Assembly: GCA_965212195.1 (NCBI GenBank) | Contig: CBDBUW010000010.1 | Coordinates: 372,001 to 436,000, forward strand | Source of the DNA: JAJCYK01 sp965212195 | Lineage (GTDB): Bacteria; Bacteroidota; Bacteroidia; Cytophagales; Cyclobacteriaceae | DNA: 64,000 nt | Direction of reading: 5' to 3' | Shown: positions 54,898-63,087 of the stretch, piece after piece | How positions within the stretch are numbered: position 1 is the first letter of the stretch | Layout: every line of letters starts with the position of its first letter | Made by a program: the position numbers and the translations under genes | The notes under the pieces: generated by a model | Told to the model about the DNA's origin: nothing | Database searches by the model: none | Seen by the model: only the letters and a program-made list of their open reading frames with translations

Positions 54898-57076
54898 GAC
54901 TGGCCATAATTTTTAGTTGTTCACTTTCAACCCTAAATTCAGAAATGCCTTGCTGGCTGATAAGGAATTCAAAGTCATATTGTTTTAAAACCTTATCTGC
55001 TACCATGAGCCTGGTCTGGGATCTTATCTCTATGGTATCGGGATCAAGATCGTCGTCTGCCTGTAGTTGGTATACTTCGTAGCGTGCGAACATAAAACGA
55101 TAAAAGGGCGCTAGGAAATCCTGGAATAATCGCTTCCAGCTAAAGCCGAATACATACAGAGGATAAGTGTCCTTAAGTTTGGCCTGGGGATGGTAAGCCT
55201 GGATCAGTTTAAAAGCCCCCAAGTAGAAATAGTACAGCAGGGTATTCTTCTTTCCGTCATAATGGGTGAAGTAAAATAAAGTACCATCATTTCGAAAATA
55301 GGCCTGGGCACCGCTTTGCAAACACCTTAGATATGTCCGGTTATGAGGATCCACCTGAACTTCCCACTGTACCGTGGACTCTTTTACCCCATCCTGTACG
55401 AAGAATTTTAGCTTCTGGCCTGGCAATAAATGCAGGGCGTTTTTTAACAGAGTGTTGCCGGCTATGCTTGATACAGTATCGTTTTCATTGGGGAAATCAA
55501 AGCACTTCAGCTCTTTTTGCCCATTTCTTTGTACCCAATAGTGACTTAGGGGGAAGGCCAGGGTTTTTGATCCTATTTGAGGGGTTCTTTGCACTTGAAA
55601 GTGTACGTGTGGATAGGGCGACCTACCGGAATTCCCACAGGTTGCTAACATCTGGCCCTTCTCTACCACCTCCCCTTTCTTAACTTTAAAGGATCCTTGT
55701 TTAATATGACTGATTTGGCTATACAGCTGCTCTCCGTGCTGCAAGACAATGCTGTTGCCCCAATTTCGAGTCAAATTTGTATCTCCTACTGGATTATCTT
55801 CTACATAATCCACTAATTCCACTACCGTTCCAGCGGCGGGCGCCACTACCGGTCTTTCATAACAGAAGTAATCTGTGAGCACATCCCCGTCGTTTTTGAA
55901 TTGCTGCCCTTCTTCATCCACGATCACCAGGTCCCAAGCATTTTGCCATTCTTCTCTATGGGTAAGGCTACCGTTAGGTCCCTGGCTGATCCACCAATTC
56001 CCTAACACTGGCAATCCGATTTCAATCCCTTGAAAGTTTGGATATGCCTCAGGATGGGCCTGGAATTCATATAAGTTCTTCTCTGGTTGCATTAGCTGCA
56101 GTCCCGTTTCTTGGGGCTCCTTTCCAGAACTCCTTAGTTTAAGCATATAGAGAAAAGGGATCACCACCGCATTAAAGGGGAGAGAATAAATTCCCAATTG
56201 CACGAATGAAAACAAGGTACTTAATGAAGAAGTAAGCACAACTAACGGAGGCACCATTAACATCGTCCACATATATGATCTCCAGGAGGGTATCAGGTAA
56301 AAACCCCCTATGGCAATACCGCTTAGGATAAAATTAAATCCGATATAGCTATAGCTTAATTCTGTGATATCAGCGCCTATAAATTGATAGAACCAATAGG
56401 CCGTACCGAAACTAAGGATGGAAAGCACGAAGGCTATTCTGGAATAAATGAATAAGCCAATGGCCACCACCATCCCTGAAACAATGTTGAATTGGAATAG
56501 TATGGCACCAAGTGACTTTAAATAGACTTTTATGGACTCATGGATGGGATAGGCGTTGAATTTATGATATAGGCTTACCAGCCAATGACTGCCTTTTTGA
56601 AACAATTCGTTGAGGAAGAAGACTCCCCGTTCGCTAATTCCCAGTACTTCGAATTGACGCGAAGCCAATAGCAAGCTCCATAAAGCCAAAAGAAAAGGAA
56701 TGCTGAGGTAGGGCAAACCGTACTTACCCAGCACACCACTGATAGTAACAGTTAATAAAAAGGTTATTAACGTACTTATTATCAGTAGTATAAAAAACTG
56801 GATGTTTGGTTCATAGAAAATACTCAATCCCAGACCCACCAACAGGCTGTTAAAAGCATAGCTGCCCAGTTTTATATACGATTTGGGAAATCCTAACCAC
56901 CAGGCCCACAAGTTGGAAACCAGTACTGCCAGCAATCCACTTAGGCCCACCACTGGGTCAAGGAAAGTAATGGCCATCAGCATCACTCCCATAGTCTTAT
57001 TATCTGAGAAGAATACCTGGGTGTAGCTGTTTAAAGTGGCTACTGTCCAAAACTCCGTATTTGGTGAGAGTTTCAC
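54890..57076 (-). CDS. Urea transporter-like domain fused to an M23-like peptidase domain
   Basis: GTG 57076 start, 728 residues. The first ~310 residues have about 10 hydrophobic segments with repeated LGSYAFNSLLVGLGL and GLPYLSIPFLLALW patterns of the urea transporter family, including the second-half YIGFNFILSGIAIGGFYL repeat. After a linker comes an M23/LytM-like domain (about 385-510) with GTVVELVDYV, GNSIVLQHGEQLYSQISH and PYPHVHFQVQ (near 492). The H-x-H of the third zinc motif is there, but the first H-x-G-x-D motif is not seen (the stretch reads GDVLTDYFCYERPV), so catalysis is doubtful. A C-terminal ~200-residue domain is unrecognised. Second to third gene of a six-gene operon. Confidence 0.82.
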   Translation of the reverse strand: MKLSPNTEFWTVATLNSYTQVFFSDNKTMGVMLMAITFLDPVVGLSGLLAVLVSNLWAWWLGFPKSYIKLGSYAFNSLLVGLGLSIFYEPNIQFFILLIISTLITFLLTVTISGVLGKYGLPYLSIPFLLALWSLLLASRQFEVLGISERGVFFLNELFQKGSHWLVSLYHKFNAYPIHESIKVYLKSLGAILFQFNIVSGMVVAIGLFIYSRIAFVLSILSFGTAYWFYQFIGADITELSYSYIGFNFILSGIAIGGFYLIPSWRSYMWTMLMVPPLVVLTSSLSTLFSFVQLGIYSLPFNAVVIPFLYMLKLRSSGKEPQETGLQLMQPEKNLYEFQAHPEAYPNFQGIEIGLPVLGNWWISQGPNGSLTHREEWQNAWDLVIVDEEGQQFKNDGDVLTDYFCYERPVVAPAAGTVVELVDYVEDNPVGDTNLTRNWGNSIVLQHGEQLYSQISHIKQGSFKVKKGEVVEKGQMLATCGNSGRSPYPHVHFQVQRTPQIGSKTLAFPLSHYWVQRNGQKELKCFDFPNENDTVSSIAGNTLLKNALHLLPGQKLKFFVQDGVKESTVQWEVQVDPHNRTYLRCLQSGAQAYFRNDGTLFYFTHYDGKKNTLLYYFYLGAFKLIQAYHPQAKLKDTYPLYVFGFSWKRLFQDFLAPFYRFMFARYEVYQLQADDDLDPDTIEIRSQTRLMVADKVLKQYDFEFLISQQGISEFRVESEQLKIMASHV

Positions 57077-57080
57077 TATA

Positions 57081-58439
57081 TCATAATTTGACCTCCTGTA
57101 AATGTTGCGGTACCCGCTCCATCTCGTTTATGTAGGCTACCGTTTCGTTTTCACGAATCACATGGGTTTCGCCTTGTTCGTCTATCAGTATCACCTTGGG
57201 CCGCAGCGTAATGAACTGCATCCACTGGGTAAGGTTGTAGGCCCCTACCTTTTGAATAACCACCTGATCACCCTTATTCAAAGGCGGCAGCATAATACTG
57301 TCACGGATCACATCAATATTCATGCACAAGGGTCCGAAGAGCTCCATATCTTCTTTGTAGGAAGAGAACTCCTGAGCGGGCGTAACCTTGTGGTCATACC
57401 AAAACGAGGTAAATAGTAAATTCACACCCACATCCAGAATAGTGGCCCGACGGCCCGTGGAAAGCCTCTTATTGGCGATTACCGTACTTAAAAGGTATCC
57501 ACACTCATCGATCAATATTCTACCGCTCTCAAGGATTAATAAAGGAAGTTCATGAGGATCCAATTCGCTGTTAAGCAAGGCACTGGCTATGGCATTGGCA
57601 AATTCATCAACCGGGGGGACCAGGTCAGCTCCCGGCAAATATGCACTTTTCAGGTCATTGGAAGAGGGCAATCCTCCTCCCATGTCGATGTACTGAATGG
57701 TTTTATTGAATTTGCGTTTAATCCCCAACGCCAGTTCTGCCAATTTGGAAGCCGCTATGCCGTAGGCTCCCGGAGAAAGCATAAAGGTACCAATATGGGT
57801 GTGCAAACCTACTAGCTTAAGGCGGGGTGTAGCCATTATCTTATTAATGGCATCCCAGGCTTGTCCGTTTTCAAAATTAAAACCAAAGCGGTCCCAAATG
57901 GGATACACGCCGGTATCCATATTCACCCGAATGGCCACTTTCGGCTTTTTCTGACATTCCTCGGACAGTTCTATCAGTGTATACAATTCATCCAAATGGT
58001 CAATATGAATGAGTGATTGGTTTTGAATAGCTTTCCTAAGCTCCTGATCGGACTTGTCGGGCCCATTAAATATGATCTTATTTCCGGGCACCCCGTTTAG
58101 CAAGGCTTTGTCATACTCAAAACCCGATACCACCTCTGCCCAAGATCCTTCCTGGTGATAAATATTAGTAATGGCATTTAGGTAATTGGTCTTATACGAC
58201 CAGGCGAATTGCACCTTGGGATATCGAGTAGTGAAAGCTTTTTTGACTTCCCAGTATTTTTCCCGGATCTGTTGTTCAGAAAGTACAAAAACCGGAGATC
58301 CATATTCTTTAATGAGTTTCTCGACCGCCACATTTTCTATATGTGTCAGGGGAGCAAACTCTGTCGCGGTACCGAATTTATTCATCAAGCCAGTATTTAG
58401 CTTCTGTATTACCGGTCGCTCGTATCTTAATTTTTCCAT
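57081..58439 (-). CDS. PLP-dependent decarboxylase (diaminopimelate/ornithine-type fold III)
   Basis: ATG 58439 is chosen (452 residues), since a longer frame overlaps the ATP-grasp gene. A fold-type III PLP enzyme: FAWSYKTNYL with the Schiff-base Lys (near 83), GLHTHIGT with the pyridine-stacking His, MGGGLPS phosphate motif and ESGRILIDECGYLL. These are shared by diaminopimelate, arginine and ornithine decarboxylases and related proteins. It lies 7 bp after the ATP-grasp gene and 4 bp before the UT-M23 gene. Substrate unknown; the context hints at amine or modified amino-acid chemistry. Confidence 0.88.
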   Translation of the reverse strand: MEKLRYERPVIQKLNTGLMNKFGTATEFAPLTHIENVAVEKLIKEYGSPVFVLSEQQIREKYWEVKKAFTTRYPKVQFAWSYKTNYLNAITNIYHQEGSWAEVVSGFEYDKALLNGVPGNKIIFNGPDKSDQELRKAIQNQSLIHIDHLDELYTLIELSEECQKKPKVAIRVNMDTGVYPIWDRFGFNFENGQAWDAINKIMATPRLKLVGLHTHIGTFMLSPGAYGIAASKLAELALGIKRKFNKTIQYIDMGGGLPSSNDLKSAYLPGADLVPPVDEFANAIASALLNSELDPHELPLLILESGRILIDECGYLLSTVIANKRLSTGRRATILDVGVNLLFTSFWYDHKVTPAQEFSSYKEDMELFGPLCMNIDVIRDSIMLPPLNKGDQVVIQKVGAYNLTQWMQFITLRPKVILIDEQGETHVIRENETVAYINEMERVPQHLQEVKL

Positions 58440-58446
58440 TTTAAAA

Positions 58447-59493
58447 CTACAACTCTCCCAGTGTTGAAATCTTTTCAAACTCGCTAATATCGGTGATCAA
58501 GTCCCAAGAATAGCGGACAAACATTTTCCCAGCTTCATAATTCGAAAAAGGTTTGACCCCTTTGCCCAAAGCCAACTCTACCAAGGCTCCTGGAAGATTC
58601 TGCCCTGCTGCTGCTGCCATGTAAATCCAGGCGGGAAACCTTGGATTAACCTCCATCAAAAAGAATTCCTCCTGATCATTGAGCATTATTTCCAATTCGA
58701 ACCCTCCCTTCCATTTAGAAGCCCTGACAAATTTTGAGGTCATTTGAATGAGTTGTTCATCGTCCAAGACCACACCCGACCATCCTTTTCCTTTATCGGT
58801 TATATAGAGCTTTCTCATGGGTACAGCCCCAATCAGGCTACCTGTGCCATCTCCAAGACCAGCAATGTCCAGTTCAGTACCTCTTACAAACTCCTGAATT
58901 ATCACCGGCAAGCCCCACTTGGCGCTGAGTTTGTCAAAATAACTCTGTATTTGTCCTTCATTATAAGCCACATATGCCTCGTAGAATTTCCCTTTGATCA
59001 CCATGGGCCATTCAAATTCCTCGCTCAATTCCGGGATTTCACTTTTACTGGAAATTAAAGCGGTTTGCGGTACCTTAAACCCATGGGCTTCTCCAAATTC
59101 GTGCAAATGCAGTTTGTCCAGCCTTTCCAATTGTTGTAGTGTAGGTAAAAATGTATGCACACCCCATTTCTCCAAGTTGGCAGCCAATCTGATGAAATGA
59201 TGTAATTCCGAATCGAAATTGGGGATGATCACGTCCAACTTTTCCCGGGTATGAATCGCCTGTAAACGATTTAACAAGCGCTCACTGCCGGCCTGAGGAT
59301 AGGGTATCTGATAGGATTTATCTACAATATCATGCATGTAAATGCCTGGCTCCAGGCTTTCGTAGGAAAGCCCAATGATCCGGCAGTCAAAACCCGGATA
59401 TTCCCTGATAGACCTGATTACCCCTACGCCAGGGCCAGGACTGTCAATGGCATTCAACCCAGTCACTCCAATGGTTATCTCAGGTTTCCCCAT
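58447..59493 (-). CDS. ATP-grasp domain ligase
   Basis: A 348-residue protein. The ATP-grasp fold is seen in MVIKGKFYEAYVAYN, GLPVIIQEFVRGTELDIAGL, GGFELEIMLND and FLMEVNPRFPAWIY, with the metal-binding Glu-x-Asn. The N-terminal GVTGLNAIDSPGPGVGVIRS resembles the preATP-grasp domain of carbamoyl-phosphate-synthase-like proteins that condense a carboxylate with an amine. The gene overlaps the PqqD-like gene by 14 bp. It probably forms an amide or peptide bond in an unknown small molecule or peptide. Confidence 0.9.
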   Translation of the reverse strand: MGKPEITIGVTGLNAIDSPGPGVGVIRSIREYPGFDCRIIGLSYESLEPGIYMHDIVDKSYQIPYPQAGSERLLNRLQAIHTREKLDVIIPNFDSELHHFIRLAANLEKWGVHTFLPTLQQLERLDKLHLHEFGEAHGFKVPQTALISSKSEIPELSEEFEWPMVIKGKFYEAYVAYNEGQIQSYFDKLSAKWGLPVIIQEFVRGTELDIAGLGDGTGSLIGAVPMRKLYITDKGKGWSGVVLDDEQLIQMTSKFVRASKWKGGFELEIMLNDQEEFFLMEVNPRFPAWIYMAAAAGQNLPGALVELALGKGVKPFSNYEAGKMFVRYSWDLITDISEFEKISTLGEL

Positions 59494-59731
59494 CGCTAAT
59501 CAAATTCAATTGCTTGAGGTGATTGACGAAATCCAGGTAATCCTCTTTGAGCTGGTCCTCCGACACTTCGTAGGCCTCTTGAAGCTCATTAAGAATAGCA
59601 CCTTCCTTCTTACCTTCTTTAAGTGATTCCATGATGTTGAGTCCAAGAGGATTTACGGAAAAGGAATCACCGGTAGCTGGATTGAAAATGAATCCGGATT
59701 CACTGATGGCTATATTGTTGCGTAGTTGCAT
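59480..59731 (-). CDS. PqqD-family peptide chaperone-like protein
   Basis: An 83-residue protein with the winged-helix PqqD pattern: IFNPATGDSFSVNPLGLNIMESLKEG, then ILNELQEAYEVSEDQL and FVNHLKQLNLI at the end. PqqD-like proteins bind peptide leaders for modifying enzymes. It is first in the operon and overlaps ATP-grasp by 14 bp, so translation is coupled. No short precursor peptide gene was found within the operon or in the 91-bp gap upstream. Confidence 0.85.
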   Translation of the reverse strand: MQLRNNIAISESGFIFNPATGDSFSVNPLGLNIMESLKEGKKEGAILNELQEAYEVSEDQLKEDYLDFVNHLKQLNLISDGET

Positions 59732-59822
59732 GACTTCAAAGTAATTCAGACCTATTTACCAACGAATGACCTACTCCCAAAACGCCAATGACGTTTGTAA
59801 GCTAAGCTGGTGCATATTGGGT

Positions 59823-60455
59823 TCAGTTCCTTTCTAAATGGTTCAAAAATTGTTCGACCTCCTCCCTGTTAAACGTAATGCTCCACATCCCTCTTAAATC
59901 ACCCATAGTAAAATCATGGGCGGCGTCATCCGGGTATAATTGCTCCAAAAGCTGCACGGTTTCCTCCCCGATCTGGGTTCCTTTAATTCCGTGGCAGTTA
60001 AGACATAGTGGATTATTAATGAGTATTGGCTTGGCAAAGAGTAGTTGCCGGTCTAAATGAATTACTTTCGGTTCCAAGGTGATACTATCACCAAGGTCTT
60101 GTTGAAACTCCTTAAGTAAGACCCTTTCGATTTGAGTAGGGCTATTCTGAGGGTTACGAAGCTTGAGCGATGTGCGTTTAATATTGACGTCAAATCCGGT
60201 GGAAAGGGTGTCCGTAATATTAAGGGCAGCGGTATTACAAAATCTGACTGCTTGTTGAGGTCCCCCACTGCTCATGGTGGCCTTAAGCTGACTACTCAGT
60301 GCCTGCTGTGCCTGTGCGGCTATCTGATTCCCCTGAGTTTTTACCCAGGCATCCAATTCTCCTGAACTTACTTCAGGGGTATTTTCTTGATGACGACAAG
60401 CCCACAAAGCAATCAACATCATCAATACCAGCACATATTTGACCCCATTCGGCAT
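59823..60455 (-). CDS. DUF3365 (Tll0287-like) heme c lipoprotein
   Basis: ATG 60455 is chosen (210 residues) because the longer frame overlaps the rhodanese gene. A lipoprotein signal ending LIALWACRH (Cys near 20) leads to a Tll0287-like domain with RFCNTAALNITD and the heme-c motif LCLNCHG (near 168). DUF3365 domains are redox-sensing heme modules. It is 4 bp after the rhodanese gene, so a sulfur-redox link is suggested. Confidence 0.85.
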   Translation of the reverse strand: MPNGVKYVLVLMMLIALWACRHQENTPEVSSGELDAWVKTQGNQIAAQAQQALSSQLKATMSSGGPQQAVRFCNTAALNITDTLSTGFDVNIKRTSLKLRNPQNSPTQIERVLLKEFQQDLGDSITLEPKVIHLDRQLLFAKPILINNPLCLNCHGIKGTQIGEETVQLLEQLYPDDAAHDFTMGDLRGMWSITFNREEVEQFLNHLERN

Positions 60456-60459
60456 GACT

Positions 60460-60795
60460 TTAAAATATTTCCTTCCACGCACGAATGCCACCTTCCAGAT
60501 TATACACCCTTTTAAAGCCCATTTCCTTCATCATGGTACAAGCTTTGCCGCTGCGATTCCCACTGCGGCAGTACAGCAGATAAGTCTGGGATTTATCCAG
60601 TTGTGCAATTTTCTTGTTAAACGCCGGATCGAAAAAATCAATCATTTGAGAGCCTGGAATGGAGCCCTCACTCAACTCTTGTGGAGCCCGCACATCCAGC
60701 ACTACCCCGCCTTTATCCTGCAAATCTTTGAAAAATTGGGGTTCGATATCCGGATAACTCTTATGTTTTTTCCTAAATAGATTTAATAGTTCCAT
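60460..60795 (-). CDS. Single-domain rhodanese-like sulfurtransferase
   Basis: ATG 60795 is chosen (111 residues). The rhodanese domain has VVLDVRAPQELSEGSIPGS and the active-site loop YCRSGNRSGKA with the catalytic Cys. It is cytoplasmic and would transfer sulfane sulfur. It is co-transcribed with the heme lipoprotein. Confidence 0.92.
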   Translation of the reverse strand: MELLNLFRKKHKSYPDIEPQFFKDLQDKGGVVLDVRAPQELSEGSIPGSQMIDFFDPAFNKKIAQLDKSQTYLLYCRSGNRSGKACTMMKEMGFKRVYNLEGGIRAWKEIF

Positions 60796-60822
60796 CACCT
60801 TATTTCTCTTTTAACAAATTAA

Positions 60823-60853
60823 GGCAGCCCCAATGAACTTCATTGGGACTGCC
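60823..60853 (-). terminator. Rho-independent terminator after MBL-rhodanese gene
   Basis: GGCAGCCCCAATGAA and TTCATTGGGACTGCC form a 15-bp stem with one central mismatch. On the minus strand it follows the MBL-rhodanese stop by 13 bp and is followed by a TTAATTTGTT tract. It separates that gene from the rhodanese/heme operon. Confidence 0.85.
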
Positions 60854-60866
60854 AACCAAAACCTCA

Positions 60867-62279
60867 CTACAACATTGTGGTGGGCTCCTTGAAAGCAGTC
60901 ACTTCCAAGTCAGACTCTTTTAAGGCATCAAATCCACCTTTGATATTGACCAGATCATTGAATCCTCGGGCTCTTAAGATTGATGCGGTGATCAGGGACC
61001 TGTATCCACCCTGACAATGCAAGTAGTATGTTTGAGCCCTATCCAGTTGCTCCATATTCCTGTTGATAAAATCTAAAGGAAAGTTTTGTGCCCCTTCCAG
61101 GTGTTGAGCTTCATATTCACTTTCCTTTCTGACATCCAGGGTAACAGTGGAGGCCTGTGGATCAAATGCCTCTGTAAAGTCCTGGGCACTGATCTCATCA
61201 AGGATATTTACCTCATTGCCGGCGTCAACCCAAGGAGTTATTCCGTCTTTTAGGTAGCCAAGGGTGTTATCGTATCCCACTCTGGAAAGCCTGGTAACCA
61301 CTTCCTCCTCCGTACCTGGATCAGCCAGAAAAACAATAGGCTGATTCAAGTCCGTGATCAATGCTCCTACCCATGGTGCAAAATTATCTTCGATACCAAT
61401 CCATATGGATCCTGGGATGAATCCTTTCACAAAATCCTCTTTGTTACGTGTGTCCAGGATCAATGCCTCGTTTCTCTCTACAACATCCTTGAACTGTTTC
61501 ACATCGAGATCAACAACTCCCCGCTCCAATACTTCATCAATACTGTCATAACCCATTTTGTTCAAAACAGCATTCTTAGGGAAATACTGGGGAGGATCTA
61601 CCAAGCCCTCGGTAACTTCCTGTACAAATTCTTCTTTGGTCATATCCTGGCGCAAGGCGTAGTTAAACATTTTTTGGTTGCCCAAGGTATCGAAAGTCTC
61701 ACTGCTCAAGTTCTTGCCACAGGCAGTACCCGCTCCATGAGCGGGATAGACCATCACTTCATCGGGTAAGGGCATGATCTTGTTTCGCAAAGATTCAAAT
61801 AAATGTCCGGCCAGGTCCTCACGAGTAAGGTCAGTCTTCACTGCCAGATCCGGTCGCCCCACATCTCCAATAAACAAGGTATCGCCGGTAAAAATAGCGT
61901 AGGGATCATTATTCTCATCCAGCACCAGATAGGTGGAAGACTCCATGGTATGACCGGGAGTGTGGAGCACCTTAATTTTGATGTTTCCCAAAGGAAGCTC
62001 TTGTAGGTCTTCAGCGATTAAAGCCTCAAAGTTTGGCTGGGCGGTAGGTCCATATACGATCTGAGCTCCAGTTTTTTTGGCTAGATCCAAATGTCCGGAA
62101 ACAAAATCTGCATGAAAGTGCGTTTCCAGCACATATTTGATGGTTGCTTGATTTTCTTTGGATCTTTCAATGTAGGGAGCCACCTCCCTGAGAGGGTCGA
62201 TAATAGCTGCTTCGCCGTTTGATTCAATATAATAGGCTGCTTCTGCTAAACACCCGGTGTAGATTTGTTCTATTTTCAT
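60867..62279 (-). CDS. Persulfide dioxygenase-like MBL protein with two rhodanese domains
   Basis: A 470-residue protein. The metallo-beta-lactamase domain has THFHADFVSGH (H54, H56, D58, H63) and VLHTPGHT, and TGDTLFIGDVGRPDL, the ETHE1-type persulfide dioxygenase signature. Two rhodanese domains follow. The first (about 255-360) lacks the catalytic Cys, its loop reading VFLADPGTEE; the second (about 365-465) has YYLHCQGGYRS with Cys. This fusion is typical of bacterial sulfide detoxification. It starts 94 bp downstream of a Crp/Fnr gene; a candidate operator lies between. Confidence 0.93.
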   Translation of the reverse strand: MKIEQIYTGCLAEAAYYIESNGEAAIIDPLREVAPYIERSKENQATIKYVLETHFHADFVSGHLDLAKKTGAQIVYGPTAQPNFEALIAEDLQELPLGNIKIKVLHTPGHTMESSTYLVLDENNDPYAIFTGDTLFIGDVGRPDLAVKTDLTREDLAGHLFESLRNKIMPLPDEVMVYPAHGAGTACGKNLSSETFDTLGNQKMFNYALRQDMTKEEFVQEVTEGLVDPPQYFPKNAVLNKMGYDSIDEVLERGVVDLDVKQFKDVVERNEALILDTRNKEDFVKGFIPGSIWIGIEDNFAPWVGALITDLNQPIVFLADPGTEEEVVTRLSRVGYDNTLGYLKDGITPWVDAGNEVNILDEISAQDFTEAFDPQASTVTLDVRKESEYEAQHLEGAQNFPLDFINRNMEQLDRAQTYYLHCQGGYRSLITASILRARGFNDLVNIKGGFDALKESDLEVTAFKEPTTML

Positions 62280-62334
62280 GATGGCCGTATTTTATTTTTT
62301 GATACTATAAAGTACGGCTAAAGACTATTGAAAG

Positions 62335-62354
62335 TGTGTTACTTTAGTTACACA
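62335..62354. promoter_or_regulatory. Candidate Crp/Fnr-type operator (TGTGT-N10-ACACA)
   Basis: TGTGT and ACACA are 10 bases apart, 56-75 bp upstream of the MBL-rhodanese start codon and 20-39 bp downstream of the Crp/Fnr stop. The shape resembles a CRP/FNR binding site (TGTGA-N6-TCACA) with different spacing. Binding by the adjacent Crp/Fnr protein is inferred. Confidence 0.4.
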
Positions 62355-62373
62355 AATACATGACAGATATCAG

Positions 62374-63015
62374 TTACAAAATCTCCAAACGATTACGATG
62401 CTGTTCGATCTTGCCTTGCCGCTCCAATTGCTTTAATAACCTGGAGATCACCACCCGCGATGAGTTGAGTTCTCGGGCAATCTGTTGGTGAGTCATGTTT
62501 ATGGTAAAGGATCCGGTGGCCTGCTTTTTATCGAGCAGGAACTTATAAAGTCGTTCGTCCATCTTAAGAAAAGCAATACTGTCCACTGTTTCCAATAATT
62601 CATCAAAACGGGCTTGATAGGATCGGAATACAAAACGTCTGAAGGATTGGTGTTTTTGGATCCATCCATCCAAATGGGCCATGGGCACCATCCAAAGCAA
62701 GGAGTCTTCTTCAGCGGTTACTTTGAACTGGTTGGGTTTAGCTTCTAAACAGCAGGTTATGGACATGGCGCAAGTCTCCCCACCTTCCAGATAGTACAAC
62801 AGGATCTCATTTCCATTTTGATCCTCCCTCATTACTTTCAGCAACCCTTTTATTACAAAAGGCATTTCTTGCGATTTGCTGCCGGGACTAATGATGACTT
62901 GTTGGGCTCGAACCTGTTTAGAACGCCCCAACTGTACGATTTCCTCCACCAATGGAGGTTCTAATCCGGCTTGGGTTAGCAGAAGTGCAATGGATGATTG
63001 CAAGTGAGTTACCAT
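62374..63015 (-). CDS. Crp/Fnr family transcriptional regulator
   Basis: ATG 63015 is preferred to the upstream GTG 63024 (213 residues). An N-terminal cNMP-binding-type barrel (QVIISPGSKSQEMPFVIKGLLKV in parts) and C-terminal winged helix MTHQQIARELNSSRVVISRLLK with the recognition helix are clear. There is no Fnr-type Cys cluster at the N-terminus, but Cys residues occur in the middle (ETCAMSITCCLE), possibly redox-sensitive. It probably controls the neighbouring persulfide genes. Confidence 0.9.
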   Translation of the reverse strand: MVTHLQSSIALLLTQAGLEPPLVEEIVQLGRSKQVRAQQVIISPGSKSQEMPFVIKGLLKVMREDQNGNEILLYYLEGGETCAMSITCCLEAKPNQFKVTAEEDSLLWMVPMAHLDGWIQKHQSFRRFVFRSYQARFDELLETVDSIAFLKMDERLYKFLLDKKQATGSFTINMTHQQIARELNSSRVVISRLLKQLERQGKIEQHRNRLEIL

Positions 63016-63087
63016 TTCTTTCACCCGGGAAAGTTATCAAATCCCTTCCAATGAAATATTGATCTTTGTCATTCCCACCGATACTAT

